Part shown: piece by piece, positions 1 through 8,814 of the stretch
Layout of the letters: each line of letters starts with the position of its first letter
Position numbering within the stretch: position 1 is the first letter of the stretch
Assembly: GCF_001953745.1 (NCBI RefSeq)
Contig: NZ_LWLN01000001.1
Coordinates: 2,542,001-2,606,000 of the forward strand
DNA from: Natrinema saccharevitans
GTDB lineage: Archaea > Halobacteriota > Halobacteria > Halobacteriales > Natrialbaceae
Length of the DNA stretch: 64,000 nucleotides
Direction: 5' to 3'
Notes under the pieces: model-generated
Told to the model about the DNA's origin: nothing
Seen by the model: the letters and a program-made list of their open reading frames with translations, nothing else
Database searches by the model: none
Made by a program: the position numbers and the translations under genes

Positions 1-106
1 CGCGGTTGAGCGCCTCGACGATCTGCTCGGCCTTCTCGGGCTCGAGCCTGAGCGCGTTCTCCTCGACGGTACCGGCTTCCTGTTGGACGGACTTCTGAGA
101 GTTCAT
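1..106 (-). CDS. dpsA: DpsA ferritin-like protein, N-terminal part (runs off the window)
   Basis: The 35 visible residues begin MNSQKSVQQEAG and continue through LRLEPEKAEQIVEALN. This matches the N-terminus of haloarchaeal DpsA as I recall it, a Dps/ferritin family protein that stores iron and shields DNA from oxidative damage in the cytoplasm. The ferroxidase residues lie outside the window. The start is the ATG read from base 106 on the minus strand, preceded by a TATA-like box at the spacing of a nearly leaderless transcript. Identification rests on a short stretch, so it is good but not certain. Confidence 0.7.
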   Translation of the reverse strand, partial: MNSQKSVQQEAGTVEENALRLEPEKAEQIVEALNR

Positions 107-127
107 CACAGTAGTCGGTAGGGCACC

Positions 128-150
128 CACACTCATATAACTTATCTTAT
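128..150 (-). promoter_or_regulatory. Probable dpsA promoter
   Basis: On the minus strand the AT-rich stretch ATAAGATAAGTTATATGAG ends about 25-30 bases before the dpsA ATG, the usual place for an archaeal TATA/BRE element with a very short leader. Just upstream lies TTTAGGCAATAC, which could be one half of a DtxR-type metal-regulator site, but I do not see the second half. Confidence 0.5.
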
Positions 151-248
151 GTTTTTCGTATTGCCTAAAACCGCGTCGCGGGTACACGGCGATCGTGTCC
201 GAGTTCCCGTCCCGATCGGCCGGCACCGGGCTAGCGTTGCAGCCACGC

Positions 249-332
249 TATCGTAACAACTGAAACGATTTACACACCGATCGCACGACGACTGTGCGAT
301 CGGGTGTGCAGGGACCTTCAGTGGCTACTGTA
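249..332 (-). repeat. 84-base palindromic repeat, family A, copy 1
   Basis: One of three copies of exactly 84 bases in this window; the others are at 14572-14655 and 46994-47077. Read on the minus strand it begins TACAGTAGCCACTGA and carries an inner inverted repeat built on CCGATCGCA / TGCGATCGG. The outer arms are also partly complementary, so the RNA could form a long hairpin. The beginning of the unit encodes the last codons and stop of the regulator ending at base 318. Confidence 0.85.
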
Positions 333-2021
333 CTCGCCGATGACCGACTCGAAGAACTTTCGCTCGGCCGTCCGCAGGTGCTGGTTGAACGTCGCGGGCG
401 CGATACCGAGGCGCTCGGCGATCTCCTCGCCCGTACTCTCCCGCGGCCAGTCGAAGTAGCCAGCGAAGTAGGCCGTCTCGAGGGCCGCCCGCTGTTTGTC
501 GGTCAGTTCGTCCGCGAGGATCGACAGCGGGCCGGCGTCGTTGCGCTCGCCCCGTTCGGTGGTCCGCTGGGCGAGGTAGGTCGCGTCGTCGCGCTGGTCC
601 TGAATGAGTTCGATCATCCGGCGCGTGTCCCGGCCCCGCGGCAGTTCGACGACGAACCGGAACTCGCCGTCGGCGATCGTCGCCGACGCGACGCGACCGC
701 CGTGGGTCGCGATCGTCTCGAACAGCGACACCGCCGCCGGAGCGACGAGTTCGAACTCGAGTTCGTCGCGCCTGACCGAGAGGAACCGAACGTTGCCGAT
801 CCCGTCGGTGTCGTCGATGCTGTCTTCGAACTCCTCCTGTGAGACGCCGCGTGCCGTGCCGTATGCCAACAGCGCCTCGCCGCCGCCGACCAGCTGTTCG
901 AACTCGATCGTACACGACTCCCCCGCCGAGAGTTCGACCAGTTCCTCCGCCATGTCCTCGACGCGGAACTCGAGTTCGACGACGGCGTCGCTGACGAGGG
1001 CGTCCTTGCGTTCGATCGCCGTGATCGCGTGGGCGATAACGTCGCCGGTCCGGGCGAGGACCTCGGTCTCGGCCCCCACGAACGCCCGCGGCGACGACGA
1101 GTAGACGTTCAACACGCCGTAGACGAGATCCTCGTGGACGATCGGGACCGCGGCCGACGACCGGTAACCGCGAGAGCGTGCGGCCTCCCGCCACGGTCCG
1201 AACGCCGGATCCGCCTGCGCGTCGTTCATGACCTGCACCTCGCCGGTCCGGACGGCCGTCCCGGCCGGTCCCCGTCCGGCCTCGTCGTCCTCGTCGACGG
1301 AGACGTCGATCTCGTCGAGGTAACCCTCCTCGACGCCGGCGGCCGCCTTCGGCACGACGCGGTCGCTGCCCGGATTGACGCCGCCGATCCACGCGAACCG
1401 GTAAGCGTCGGAGTCGGCGAGCCGATCGCAGACCTGCTGCTCGAGTTCCGTGCGCGTCTCGGTCGTGATCACCGCGTGACCGATGTCGTGGCCGATCCGA
1501 TTGAGGCGGTTCAGCGCCTCGAGTTGCTCGCGTTGTTGGCGGCGCTGTCGCTCCTGATGGGCGCGCTCGATCGCGTGATGGATCGTTCGCACCAGCAGTT
1601 CGCTGGTCACCTCGTCCTTGACGAGGAAGTCCTGTGCGCCCCGCTGGATCGCCTTGACCCCGACCTGCTGGTCGCGGACGCCGGTCAGCACGACGATCGG
1701 CGTCTCGCCGGTCTCCTCGTGGACCGTCTCGAGGGTCTCGAGTCCCTCGCTGTCGGGGAGGTTCAGATCGAGCAACACGACGTCGGTCGGGTCGGCCTCG
1801 GCGGTCGCGAGTCCGTCCTCGAGGCGGGTTTCGCGGTCGATCTGGGGAGCCCCGCGGGCCGCGTCGCCGGGGCTGACCCGCTGGGCCAACTCCTCGGTGT
1901 CCCGGAGCATCTCCTGGATCAACCGGGCGTCTCCGGGGTTGTCCTCGATCAGGAGGACGCGGAGGGAATCGGCCGCGTCGCCCTCTCTACCCGCCTCCGC
2001 TCTGGTGTCGGTCTCGCTCAT
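318..2021 (-). CDS. Receiver-GAF-HTH_10 (bacterio-opsin activator type) regulator
   Basis: The 567-residue cytoplasmic transcription regulator has an N-terminal response-regulator receiver (about residues 20-145; phospho-acceptor Asp85 in [10 protein letters not shown] and the conserved Lys near DFLVKDE). A GAF-like sensor domain follows (about 180-335), then the Bat-type middle region, and a C-terminal HTH_10 DNA-binding domain (about 510-560, with [20 protein letters not shown]). The start overlaps the stop of the upstream receiver gene in an ATGA, so the two are co-translated. The histidine kinase that should precede them is broken. The last residues YSSH and the stop are encoded inside palindromic repeat A. 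Confidence 0.9.
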   Translation of the reverse strand: MSETDTRAEAGREGDAADSLRVLLIEDNPGDARLIQEMLRDTEELAQRVSPGDAARGAPQIDRETRLEDGLATAEADPTDVVLLDLNLPDSEGLETLETVHEETGETPIVVLTGVRDQQVGVKAIQRGAQDFLVKDEVTSELLVRTIHHAIERAHQERQRRQQREQLEALNRLNRIGHDIGHAVITTETRTELEQQVCDRLADSDAYRFAWIGGVNPGSDRVVPKAAAGVEEGYLDEIDVSVDEDDEAGRGPAGTAVRTGEVQVMNDAQADPAFGPWREAARSRGYRSSAAVPIVHEDLVYGVLNVYSSSPRAFVGAETEVLARTGDVIAHAITAIERKDALVSDAVVELEFRVEDMAEELVELSAGESCTIEFEQLVGGGEALLAYGTARGVSQEEFEDSIDDTDGIGNVRFLSVRRDELEFELVAPAAVSLFETIATHGGRVASATIADGEFRFVVELPRGRDTRRMIELIQDQRDDATYLAQRTTERGERNDAGPLSILADELTDKQRAALETAYFAGYFDWPRESTGEEIAERLGIAPATFNQHLRTAERKFFESVIGEYSSH

Positions 2022-2482
2022 CGGGAATCGACCTCCGGTGGCAACCGAACGACCGAGAACCAGAACTTCTCGAAGGCCCGAACGGTCTCGATGAACTCGT
2101 CCGGATCGACCGGCTTCGTGAGGTAGGCGTTCGCGTGGAGCTCGTAGGACTGGGCGATGTCCTCTTCCGCCCGGGAACTCGTCAGCACGATCACCGGGAT
2201 CGACCGCAGTTTCGGATCGTCCTTGAGATCTTCGAGGACGTCCTCGCCGTCCTTGCCGGGGAGGTTGAGATCCAACAGGATCAGATCCGGACGGGGTGCG
2301 TCGGCGTACTCACCACGCCGAGAGAGGTAGTCGAGCGCCTCGGCCCCGTTCGAGACGACGGACAGATCGTTCTCGATGCGCCCCTGTTCGAACGCCTCCT
2401 TGGTCAGTCGAACGTCGCCGGGGTTGTCCTCGACGAGCAGGATTCGAGCCGGCTCGGACTGGGTGTGTGCTGTTTCAGTCAT
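2018..2482 (-). CDS. Stand-alone response regulator receiver protein
   Basis: The 154-residue single-domain receiver has the acidic pocket in LLVEDNPGD, phospho-acceptor Asp71 in [13 protein letters not shown] and the conserved Lys in AYLTKPVD. Such small haloarchaeal receivers (Rcp1-like) relay phosphate from a histidine kinase to partners. It has no DNA-binding domain. It overlaps the next gene by ATGA, and its start overlaps the final codons of the decayed kinase gene. This order (kinase, receiver, receiver-GAF-HTH) points to a former phosphorelay whose kinase was lost or replaced by one encoded elsewhere. Confidence 0.92.
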   Translation of the reverse strand: MTETAHTQSEPARILLVEDNPGDVRLTKEAFEQGRIENDLSVVSNGAEALDYLSRRGEYADAPRPDLILLDLNLPGKDGEDVLEDLKDDPKLRSIPVIVLTSSRAEEDIAQSYELHANAYLTKPVDPDEFIETVRAFEKFWFSVVRLPPEVDSR

Positions 2483-3014
2483 CGCTCGGTGAGTCGTGGT
2501 CCGGTGAGGTGGGTACCGCGACGGGGAACGTCGGCCCCGCGCTCGGATCCGAATCGACGCTGATCGCGCCGCGCGTAGACTCGCTTCGCTCGCTCGACCG
2601 CCGTGGCGCTCGGCGACGTGCCGACAGAGCGCGAGCCCGATGCCGGTACCGGCGTACTCCTCGCGACCGTGGAGTCGATCGGATGCCCGGACGAGACGAT
2701 CCGTCTCGCTCGGATCGATCCCGATCGCGAACCGGCCCCTTCCATGTTAGGCCATCGTACTCGGCGAATACGGATATACGTCGGGTCCGGTCGTCAGTAC
2801 GGGTACTCGCGTTATCCAGCGGGTTCCGGAACAGTTGCCGAGGCCGTCCGGGATCGCCGTCGATGCGGGGCGGGGATCCGACCTCAGTCTCGGCGTCGAC
2901 CTTCTCGATCCGCACGTAGGCGGCCGACTCGAGCGTCCGCTGGCCGAGTGTCGCGATGGCCTCTTGATACTCGAGAGTCGAGCGCGCGCCCGACGTGGGA
3001 TCGCCAGCAGCCAT
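2475..3014 (-). pseudogene. Decayed histidine kinase (ATPase half only)
   Basis: Pieces of a histidine-kinase ATPase domain lie in order but in different frames. One frame reads GDPGRPRQLFRNPLDNA (N box). A second reads [20 protein letters not shown] and VAERHGG (G1 box). The first frame then resumes with [21 protein letters not shown], a typical kinase C-terminus. At least two frameshifts are therefore needed, near bases 2740 and 2590. The H box and sensor domains are not recognisable upstream, so the 5' part is deleted or too degraded. The remnant stop still overlaps the start of the receiver gene, as in an intact operon. Confidence 0.8.
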
Positions 3015-4209
3015 ACTACCGTTCGGAAGGCCGGCGATAGGCGTAAACCTAGCGCCGGAATGTCCCTCGAGAGGGACTCTCCGGCGGTGGTAACTCTCAG
3101 TAGAACCTGCCAGTTACAGTAGACCGTCTCAGTGGCTACGATAGGCTCGCGTCCGGACTGGTTCTCTCAGCCGAACACCGGCTCGTTCGGGACCAGGAAC
3201 CGATCTCGATTTTGTATTGCCCTATGTGATTTATCAGACACGCTCATACGATCTTCCCATCAATTATTTCCGGTGGGACTGCAGGACAGCTCGCGATCAC
3301 ACCGAAACTGACTGATAGCAGTCCGTATCAGGGGAGAATCCCGTCGACTTCCGGGCCCCACATGCGATCGCTCGGGCGAACCGGCTGCCGAAACACAGGG
3401 GCTCGGGCCGGTAGCGACGCGTCGCAGTCCGTTCGGGAGTCGCTCGGCCGCCGGCACTGACAGGCCGGGACCGAACGACTACCACCAGGAGGCACGTCGC
3501 GGTTTCCGCGAGTAACGACAGTTCGAAACGGCCCCGGACGCACCAACCGAAGTCGAGAGGCAAGGATCGAATCGACGGCGGCGGTCGTTGCCGACCCCGA
3601 GGACTCGACCGGATCCGACGACGACGACCGACCCCTCACGCGTTCGGCAGATCGCAGGCGACTCGTCGGCAGCGATCGATCGGCCGCGGCCGAACGCTCC
3701 GTCGCCACTCGAGTCCGATCGGGATCCGGGCCTTCGTTCGATGATCGATCCCGCCGTTACCAGCCTCTTACCCAGGGGGTCACGGCCCGAAAACCGGCCG
3801 TTCCGAACGGGCCGACACCGACTCCCCGGTAGGAACTCGAGCGTCCGATGCCGGCGACTGGGCTTCGGCATCGCGGCCTGGTGTCGAGGTCCGGTTCGGC
3901 CGTGAGTGACGTCGTGTCGTCGTCTCGTGGAATCCGCGCGAACCGGGCAAGACGAAGGCTGGGAGATGAGCGGTCGGCTCGAGCCGGCGGTTCCGGAGCG
4001 AAACGGTGGTTCGTCCATCAGGACGGCAGTATATATCACATTTCGATATAGCAATTCGGAAGCTGGCCGTACGGACAGCGGCTGTGCCGGAGCGAGTCTA
4101 ATCGGAGATTGACCGGACGGAACAGAGTGATAGACGGTCCGAAACGGAATCGAAACCGCGGCGTCGCCTCGCGCGGTCCCGCGGGGCGGGCGATACGGAT
4201 CGCATACTA
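3015..4209. other. 1.2 kb without a convincing gene
   Basis: Open frames exist on both strands, but their products are Arg/Ser/Pro-rich and basic, unlike the acidic proteins of the neighbours, and none shows a recognisable domain. The stretch contains one palindromic repeat of family B (3267-3330) and a sequence at 3116-3137 that resembles one end of repeat A (TCAGTGGCTAC). It also has a TATA-like TATATATC near 4030 with no obvious gene after it. It may be the eroded remainder of the signalling locus to its left; that is inference. Confidence 0.6.
3267..3330 (-). repeat. Palindromic repeat, family B, copy 1
   Basis: On the minus strand it reads TGATACGGACTGCTATCAG, then GTCAGTTTCGGTG and a closing CCACCGGAAA. 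This aligns base for base over long stretches with copies at 5093, 11998 (minus), 14202 and 63953. The inner CGGTG...CACCG arms are complementary. Confidence 0.7.
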
Positions 4210-5079
4210 ATGGCGGCGGTCGGCGCGGGCGTAGATATGATACCGGACCCGGCGGGGTCGTTCGCGACCGACCTCCAGCGGCGCGTCTACGAGTACGTCG
4301 AACGTAACGGCTCCGTTACTCGCGACGAGTTGGCTCGCTCGATCACGGTCGACGACGGCCGGGCCACCTCCAAACCCGCGCGGTCGGGGACCTACACCGA
4401 GTCGGTGCCGCCGACGCCGGACGAACTCCGGACGTGTCTCGAGGCGTTACAGACGGAAGGCCATCTGACCGAGACCGACGGCGAGCTTCGGGTCGCGCTC
4501 GCAGCGACGACGACGGACCTCGACTGCGAGGACGGGCGCGTCACCATCCGGCCGGCACGGGGGCGGGACCGGGCGGGGATCATCGAGACGATGCGGACGG
4601 TCGCGACCGATGGGCCGTACGTCGTCGCCGACCACGTCGCGACGGACCTCGAGCGCGACCGAGCGCTCGTACGGGCCAACGAGGATCGATCGCGGGTCGT
4701 CTTCGTCGCGATCCTCGAGGGAGACGCGGCCGACGATGAAGACGGAGAGGAGCCGAGCGACTCGACGGACGGCGACGTCGTCGGCTGGCTCCACGTCGAT
4801 GCGCCCGAACGCCGGGCGCTCCGTCACACCGCCGAGGTGACCGTCGGCGTCGACCCCGACCACCGGCGCCAGGAGATCGGGACCGAACTGCTCGCGTACG
4901 GCCTCGAGTGGGCGGTCGACGCGGGCTACGAGAAGTGCTACCAGCACGTTCCCGCGACCAACGAGGGGGCGATCGCCTTCCTCGAGGAGAACGGCTGGGA
5001 GCGCGAGGGAACTCACGAGGGCCAGTACTGTCTCGACGGCGAGTACGTCGACGAAATTATGCTGGCGGTCTGGCCGTAG
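4210..5079 (+). CDS. GNAT family N-acetyltransferase with N-terminal winged-helix-like region
   Basis: The 289 residues (280 if the ATG at 4237 is used) include a C-terminal GNAT domain (about 105-285). The acetyl-CoA-binding signature is VGVDPDHRRQEIGTELL, followed by HVPATNEGAIAFLEENGWE. The first 90 residues look like a small winged helix (LQRRVYEYVERNGSVTRDEL, then a second helical part ending in EGHLTETDGELRV). It would transfer an acetyl group from acetyl-CoA to an unknown amine, with the front domain perhaps recognising the target. It is a single gene with a family B palindrome just after the stop. Confidence 0.8.
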   Translation: MAAVGAGVDMIPDPAGSFATDLQRRVYEYVERNGSVTRDELARSITVDDGRATSKPARSGTYTESVPPTPDELRTCLEALQTEGHLTETDGELRVALAATTTDLDCEDGRVTIRPARGRDRAGIIETMRTVATDGPYVVADHVATDLERDRALVRANEDRSRVVFVAILEGDAADDEDGEEPSDSTDGDVVGWLHVDAPERRALRHTAEVTVGVDPDHRRQEIGTELLAYGLEWAVDAGYEKCYQHVPATNEGAIAFLEENGWEREGTHEGQYCLDGEYVDEIMLAVWP

Positions 5080-5092
5080 CACGCCGCCGGTG

Positions 5093-5160
5093 TGATACGA
5101 TTTCCTGTCCGTCAGTACCAGTGGGACTGCAGGACGGTCGCGGTCCCGCCGGGAAATCGG
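5093..5160 (+). repeat. Palindromic repeat, family B, copy 2
   Basis: Starts TGATACGATTTCCTGTCCG 13 bases after the acetyltransferase stop and shares GTCAGTACC and a closing CCGCCGGGAAAT with the other copies. The position directly after a stop codon fits a role at the transcript end. Confidence 0.65.
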
Positions 5161-5254
5161 GGCGGCAAACCGTATGAGTCACTCGGTCCCACCGGTCTCG
5201 ACCCGGTTCGTGTTTGGCGATACCACTATACAGGTTCGTGTTGGATTCGGACGC

Positions 5255-5818
5255 ATGGAATCGAACGGACTCGCCGAACTCGGCGTCCTGGGAGTACTCG
5301 CAGAGGAGCCCGCCGACACGGACACCGTCCGCGAGCGGCTCCGGCACAACTTCAGCCGGTACTGGACAGCGGGATACGGAGCGCTCGAGCCGACCGTCGA
5401 GCGACTCCGGGAGGCCGGTCACGTCGCGGCGGTCACGTCGGTCACGGAGGCGGGACGGCGAGAAACGGAGTACGAGATCACGGACGACGGTCGCGAACGG
5501 CTCCGAACGCTGCTGAACGAACCCATCCCGGACGACGAGATTCCGATGGGCGGTCCGCGACTCGTCCTGACGCTCGGCTTTCTCCACCACCTCCCCGCCG
5601 ACGAACGGAGCGAGCGACTCGCGGCGCTTGTCGATCGGTTCGAGCGGGCCCGGAGTCGATGGACCGACATCAAAGCGACCCACGAAGAGACGCTGGCGGA
5701 GCCGACCGGGTACCGGCGCGACCTGCAGGATCTCGCGATCCGGCTCATCGACACGTACTGTCGGTGGCTGACCGACCTGCGAGACGAATTGGGGGCCGAG
5801 CCGCAGCGCCGGTCGTGA
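5255..5818 (+). CDS. PadR family transcriptional regulator
   Basis: The 187-residue protein has a PadR-type winged helix at the N-terminus (ESNGLAELGVLGVLAEEPAD, then GYGALEPTVERLREAGHV and TEYEITDDGRERL) and a helical C-terminal dimerisation part (about 95-180). It probably binds promoter DNA as a dimer and responds to an unknown ligand. The ATG at 5255 is chosen over an upstream one in the same frame because ACTATACAGG lies 25-30 bases before it, as expected for a leaderless transcript. Confidence 0.8.
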   Translation: MESNGLAELGVLGVLAEEPADTDTVRERLRHNFSRYWTAGYGALEPTVERLREAGHVAAVTSVTEAGRRETEYEITDDGRERLRTLLNEPIPDDEIPMGGPRLVLTLGFLHHLPADERSERLAALVDRFERARSRWTDIKATHEETLAEPTGYRRDLQDLAIRLIDTYCRWLTDLRDELGAEPQRRS

Positions 5819-5912
5819 CCGCATCCCATCGGTACGCGTCAAGCGCCGGACGCCGACGCCACCGCGGGGACGGAGGACCATCTTCTTGCCAGTCGATCCC
5901 ATATCACGTCGC

Positions 5913-6299
5913 ATGGAGGAAATTTCCCTTGGCGTGCCGGAACCGATCCTCGAGCGACTGCCGGACGACGACGAGAGCGCGGCGGCGGACATGCACAAGG
6001 CCGTCGCGGGCTGGGAGGACCAGCTCAACCGGGTCCGCGAGGAGGCCGAGGACGACCGCGAGGCGGCCGGCCGGATACTCGAGGCCATCGAGCGGTTCGA
6101 GGAGCGCTACGAGACCTACGACGCGTTCGTCCCCGAGCTGCGGGCGTGGGGCCAGTCGCCGATCTACGCGATCGCGTGGCGGACGCTGTACGCCGACGTG
6201 ATCGCCCAGCTGTACGACCACGACGACCTCGCCGATCACCTCGACCGGGAGCGAAACGCGCGACTGGTCGAGGACGGCATTCGGTTGCAGGACCTATGA
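5913..6299 (+). CDS. Conserved haloarchaeal hypothetical protein, helical
   Basis: The 128-residue acidic protein beginning MEEISLGVPEPILERLPDDD is rich in charged helices, with a possible short coiled coil at about 30-70. I recognise no domain and no membrane segment. Acidic composition and GC-rich third positions support coding. An in-frame ATG 27 bases earlier is possible. It is followed by an AT-rich spacer, so it is probably a monocistronic unit. Confidence 0.65.
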   Translation: MEEISLGVPEPILERLPDDDESAAADMHKAVAGWEDQLNRVREEAEDDREAAGRILEAIERFEERYETYDAFVPELRAWGQSPIYAIAWRTLYADVIAQLYDHDDLADHLDRERNARLVEDGIRLQDL

Positions 6300-6416
6300 C
6301 GGCCGGACAGTAAACGCACATAGTATATACATATGTATTCATATATGCCACTATACGACCAGTAAGGAGTGTCTCGGGCCGATATAGTGTGTTTCGAAGG
6401 TGACGAACAGGTAGTA

Positions 6417-6424
6417 TTTTATAG
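6417..6424 (+). promoter_or_regulatory. TATA box of the gene at 6446
   Basis: TTTTATAG is centred about 26 bases before the GTG start at 6446, giving a leaderless transcript. The 140 bases before it are markedly AT-rich and contain alternating TATACATATG-like stretches at 6327-6347. Confidence 0.6.
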
Positions 6425-6445
6425 TCTCGCTCGAGAGAACGTCGC

Positions 6446-6952
6446 GTGGCGACGACGACCGACGGGACGGCAAACGGCATCGACGCGCTCGATCTGACGA
6501 CCCGCGTTCGGCGTCGCGTCCTCCCCGCGCTCCATCGAGTCAAGGAACCGCTCGGCGGGTACGCGATCTGTCGGCAGCACCCGTCGGAGTTCGTCGGGAC
6601 GCTCGAGCGCGATCTGGACGCGGTCCGGTCGCTGCTCGTCGAGTTGGACTTCGAGCGGGAGCCGATCGCGTCGCTGAAGATCCGCGACGACGGCCGGCGC
6701 TCGGCGGGCAGTTGGGTCCGACGCGATTCGCCGCTGGCGACGCGACAGCTCCACGTGACGCTGTTTCGGGCCGAATCGGGGGCGATCGAGGTGTTCGCCC
6801 ACCGCGAGTACTCGTGGCTACGCCACCCCTACAAGCACTACACGCAAGACGGGTGGGACAGCCGCGGCGGCGTCGAACGGATGCGAGCGCTGCTGTCGGC
6901 CCGGAACGTGTCGTACCGACGCGACGGATCGGCGACGACCGCTGCCGACTAG
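6446..6952 (+). CDS. Conserved haloarchaeal hypothetical protein
   Basis: The 168-residue soluble protein starts at a GTG supported by a TATA box at the leaderless distance. It contains YAICRQHPSEFVGTLERDL near the front and an Arg/Tyr/Trp-rich part (EYSWLRHPYKHYTQDGWDS) near residue 125. I do not recognise a family. Acidic N-terminal half and regular codon bias support coding. It is followed after 45 bases by another small gene in the same direction, so the two may be co-transcribed. Confidence 0.65.
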   Translation: MATTTDGTANGIDALDLTTRVRRRVLPALHRVKEPLGGYAICRQHPSEFVGTLERDLDAVRSLLVELDFEREPIASLKIRDDGRRSAGSWVRRDSPLATRQLHVTLFRAESGAIEVFAHREYSWLRHPYKHYTQDGWDSRGGVERMRALLSARNVSYRRDGSATTAAD

Positions 6953-6997
6953 CGCCGTTCCCAAGCGTTGAAACTTCGGGCGAGCGTAGGAAACGGT

Positions 6998-7348
6998 ATG
7001 GAATTCGCCGTCTCCCGCGCCGGAACGACGCGTCTCACCCTCCACGGGGGGTCCGATACCACCGCCTGCAACGAGGCCGAGGCCGACCTCGCCGGGACCC
7101 TCAACTCGCTCACCGCCGATGGCCGACTGACCGACTGGGCAATCGCCGACACCGAGGTGTACGAACACCCGACCGCGCCGTTCGATCCCTACACCATCGC
7201 GCTCGAGGTCGAGGTGACGGTGACCGTCGACGCCGCCGACGCCGACGCGGCGGCAGAGGCGGGGACGGCCGCGATCGAGGCGGCGCTCGCCGAGACCGAC
7301 GCCGAGCCCGTCGACTACGCGTCGTCGCCGACGGTCGCGTCAATCTGA
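6998..7348 (+). CDS. Conserved haloarchaeal hypothetical protein
   Basis: The 116-residue very acidic protein begins MEFAVSRAGTTRLTLHGGSD. The front half alternates strands and helices. An Ala/Asp-rich helix (about 75-100) follows EVTVTVDAADADAA. No catalytic motif, signal peptide or membrane segment is visible. It lies 65 bases before the SAMP3 gene on the same strand, but a functional link cannot be read from the sequence. Confidence 0.65.
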   Translation: MEFAVSRAGTTRLTLHGGSDTTACNEAEADLAGTLNSLTADGRLTDWAIADTEVYEHPTAPFDPYTIALEVEVTVTVDAADADAAAEAGTAAIEAALAETDAEPVDYASSPTVASI

Positions 7349-7413
7349 GCGACCGCCACGCCCGACGCCGCGTTAGCGGTCGGACTTATGTCGCCGGACG
7401 ACGAGTACGGGGT

Positions 7414-7692
7414 ATGGACATCGATCTCCGATTTTTCGCCACGTTCCGGGAGGCCGTCGGCGAAAAGGAGCGAACGCGAACCGTGGCGGACGACGCCACC
7501 GTCGGCGACGTCCTCGCGAGCCTCGAGGCCGAGTACGAGGGTCTCGAGGGGCGATTGCTCGCCGACGGCGAGGTCCGGCCGCAACTGAGTGTACTGAAGA
7601 ACGGCCGCAACGTGGTCCACATGGCCGGCGTCGAGACGACGCTCGCGGACGGCGACGTGGTGTCGGTGTTCCCGCCGGTTGCCGGCGGGTAG
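7414..7692 (+). CDS. samp3: Ubiquitin-like small archaeal modifier protein SAMP3 (MoaD/ThiS fold)
   Basis: The 92-residue protein with a beta-grasp fold ends in VFPPVAGG, the di-glycine tail that an E1-like enzyme (UbaA) adenylates. SAMPs are attached to lysines of target proteins, and MoaD-type members also carry sulfur for molybdopterin or tRNA thiolation. Front sequence DLRFFATFREAVGEKER and length agree closely with Haloferax SAMP3 as I remember it, rather than SAMP1 or SAMP2. The tungsten enzyme at 12072 would need the related cofactor, but SAMP1 is thought to play the MoaD role, so no direct link is claimed. Confidence 0.88.
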   Translation: MDIDLRFFATFREAVGEKERTRTVADDATVGDVLASLEAEYEGLEGRLLADGEVRPQLSVLKNGRNVVHMAGVETTLADGDVVSVFPPVAGG

Positions 7693-7748
7693 GACGGGAG
7701 TCGAGCGACGACCCCGACGTTTTTGTTGGTCGGACGAAACTATCGCGT

Positions 7749-7958
7749 ATGCTCGACGACGCCGCCGAACTCGTCCTCGAGTTGGGGGTCGACCGGCTCA
7801 TCGAGCGGACCGACGATCGGTCCCGGACCCAGCAGGCCTGTCTGTTCCTCGGCGTCGTCGCCGCGCTGGTCGCGGTCGCGCTGGCGGCCGTCAGCGGCCT
7901 CCTGTACGGTGTCGCAGCCGGCGTTATCGCGGTGGCGCTGCTGCTCTACGGTGCGTGA
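7749..7958 (+). CDS. Small two-helix membrane protein
   Basis: The 69-residue protein has an amphipathic acidic N-terminus (MLDDAAELVLELGVDRLIER) and two hydrophobic segments (about 31-48 and 51-68) separated by SG. It probably sits in the cell membrane as a hairpin. No family was recognised. It lies 56 bases after samp3 and before azlC on the same strand. Confidence 0.6.
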   Translation: MLDDAAELVLELGVDRLIERTDDRSRTQQACLFLGVVAALVAVALAAVSGLLYGVAAGVIAVALLLYGA

Positions 7959-8031
7959 TTCCGAGCGGACGCCCGCGGCAGCTGCGGGCGATTTCGAGAA
8001 CGCTTTAGGCCTCGTCGGACTCGAGTCGAAC

Positions 8032-8814
8032 GTGACGGAAACCGACAGCAGTGACGCGGAGCGCGGTGCCGCCGGCGAGCGGCCGCCGGACGCCGTCGAC
8101 GGGAGCCGACCCGCGGCGGTCGAGGCCGAGTCGGTCACGTTCGATCGCGAGGGAATCCGCGCCGGCTTTCTGACCTGTCTCCCGGTCGCCATCGGCGTCG
8201 GCGGCTACGGGATCGCCTTCGGGATGCTCGCGCGCCAGGCGGGCCTGAGCGTCGCCGAGGCCGCGCTGATGAGCGCGACGGTGCTGGCCGGCGCGGCCCA
8301 GATCGTCGCCGTCGAACTCTGGGCAGAGCCGATACCCGTCGCGACCGTCCTCCTCGCGACGCTGGCGATCAACCTCCGGTACTCGCTGATGGGCGCGGCG
8401 CTTCGCCCGTGGCTCGAGCGGCTCTCCTCGCTGCGGAGCTACGGCAGCCTCCTGCTGATGGCCGACGAGAACTGGGCGCTGACGATGCGCGAACTCAAAG
8501 GCGGAGGCGGCCGGGGCGCGTTCCTGCTGGGGACCGGGATCGCGATCTGGCTCTTCTGGGTCGCGGCGACGATCGTGGGCGCGGCCGCCGGCGGCGTCAT
8601 CGGCGATCCGGCCCGGTACGGCCTCGACTTCGTCCTCGCGGCGGTCTTCGCCGCGCTCGCGCTCGAACTCTGGGAGGGGCGAGCGACCCTGGTGCCGTGG
8701 CTCGTCGCGCTCGCGACCGCCGTCGTCGCCGACGCGTTACTGTCCGGCCAGTGGTACATCCTGCTTGGCGGGTTCGCGGCCGCCGCCGTCGAGGTGGGTC
8801 GCCATGATCGGTGA
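8032..8814 (+). CDS. azlC: AzlC family branched-chain amino acid exporter, large subunit
   Basis: The 260-residue integral membrane protein has an acidic cytoplasmic N-terminus of about 45 residues. AzlC features follow: FLTCLPVAIGVGGYGIAFG, then LSVAEAALMSATVLAGAAQ, LAINLRYSLMGAA and the ADENWALT motif. With AzlD it forms a two-component transporter that exports branched-chain amino acids or analogues. The GTG at 8032 is chosen because the reading further upstream overlaps another gene and lacks family similarity. The stop overlaps the azlD start. Confidence 0.88.
   Translation: MTETDSSDAERGAAGERPPDAVDGSRPAAVEAESVTFDREGIRAGFLTCLPVAIGVGGYGIAFGMLARQAGLSVAEAALMSATVLAGAAQIVAVELWAEPIPVATVLLATLAINLRYSLMGAALRPWLERLSSLRSYGSLLLMADENWALTMRELKGGGGRGAFLLGTGIAIWLFWVAATIVGAAAGGVIGDPARYGLDFVLAAVFAALALELWEGRATLVPWLVALATAVVADALLSGQWYILLGGFAAAAVEVGRHDR

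Noticed and set aside
126-180. Possible iron-regulator (DtxR/IdeR-type) operator upstream of dpsA
   Set aside because: Only one half, TTTAGGCAA, is present; I could not find a matching inverted half at proper spacing.
3479-4054. A 191-codon frame on the minus strand in the 3-4 kb gap
   Set aside because: The product is basic and rich in Arg, Ser and Pro, opposite to the acidic bias of real genes here, and has no recognisable motif.
7414-7692. Annotation as molybdopterin synthase small subunit MoaD
   Set aside because: The fold is shared, but length and sequence fit the protein-modifier SAMP3 better, and no moa genes are next to it.
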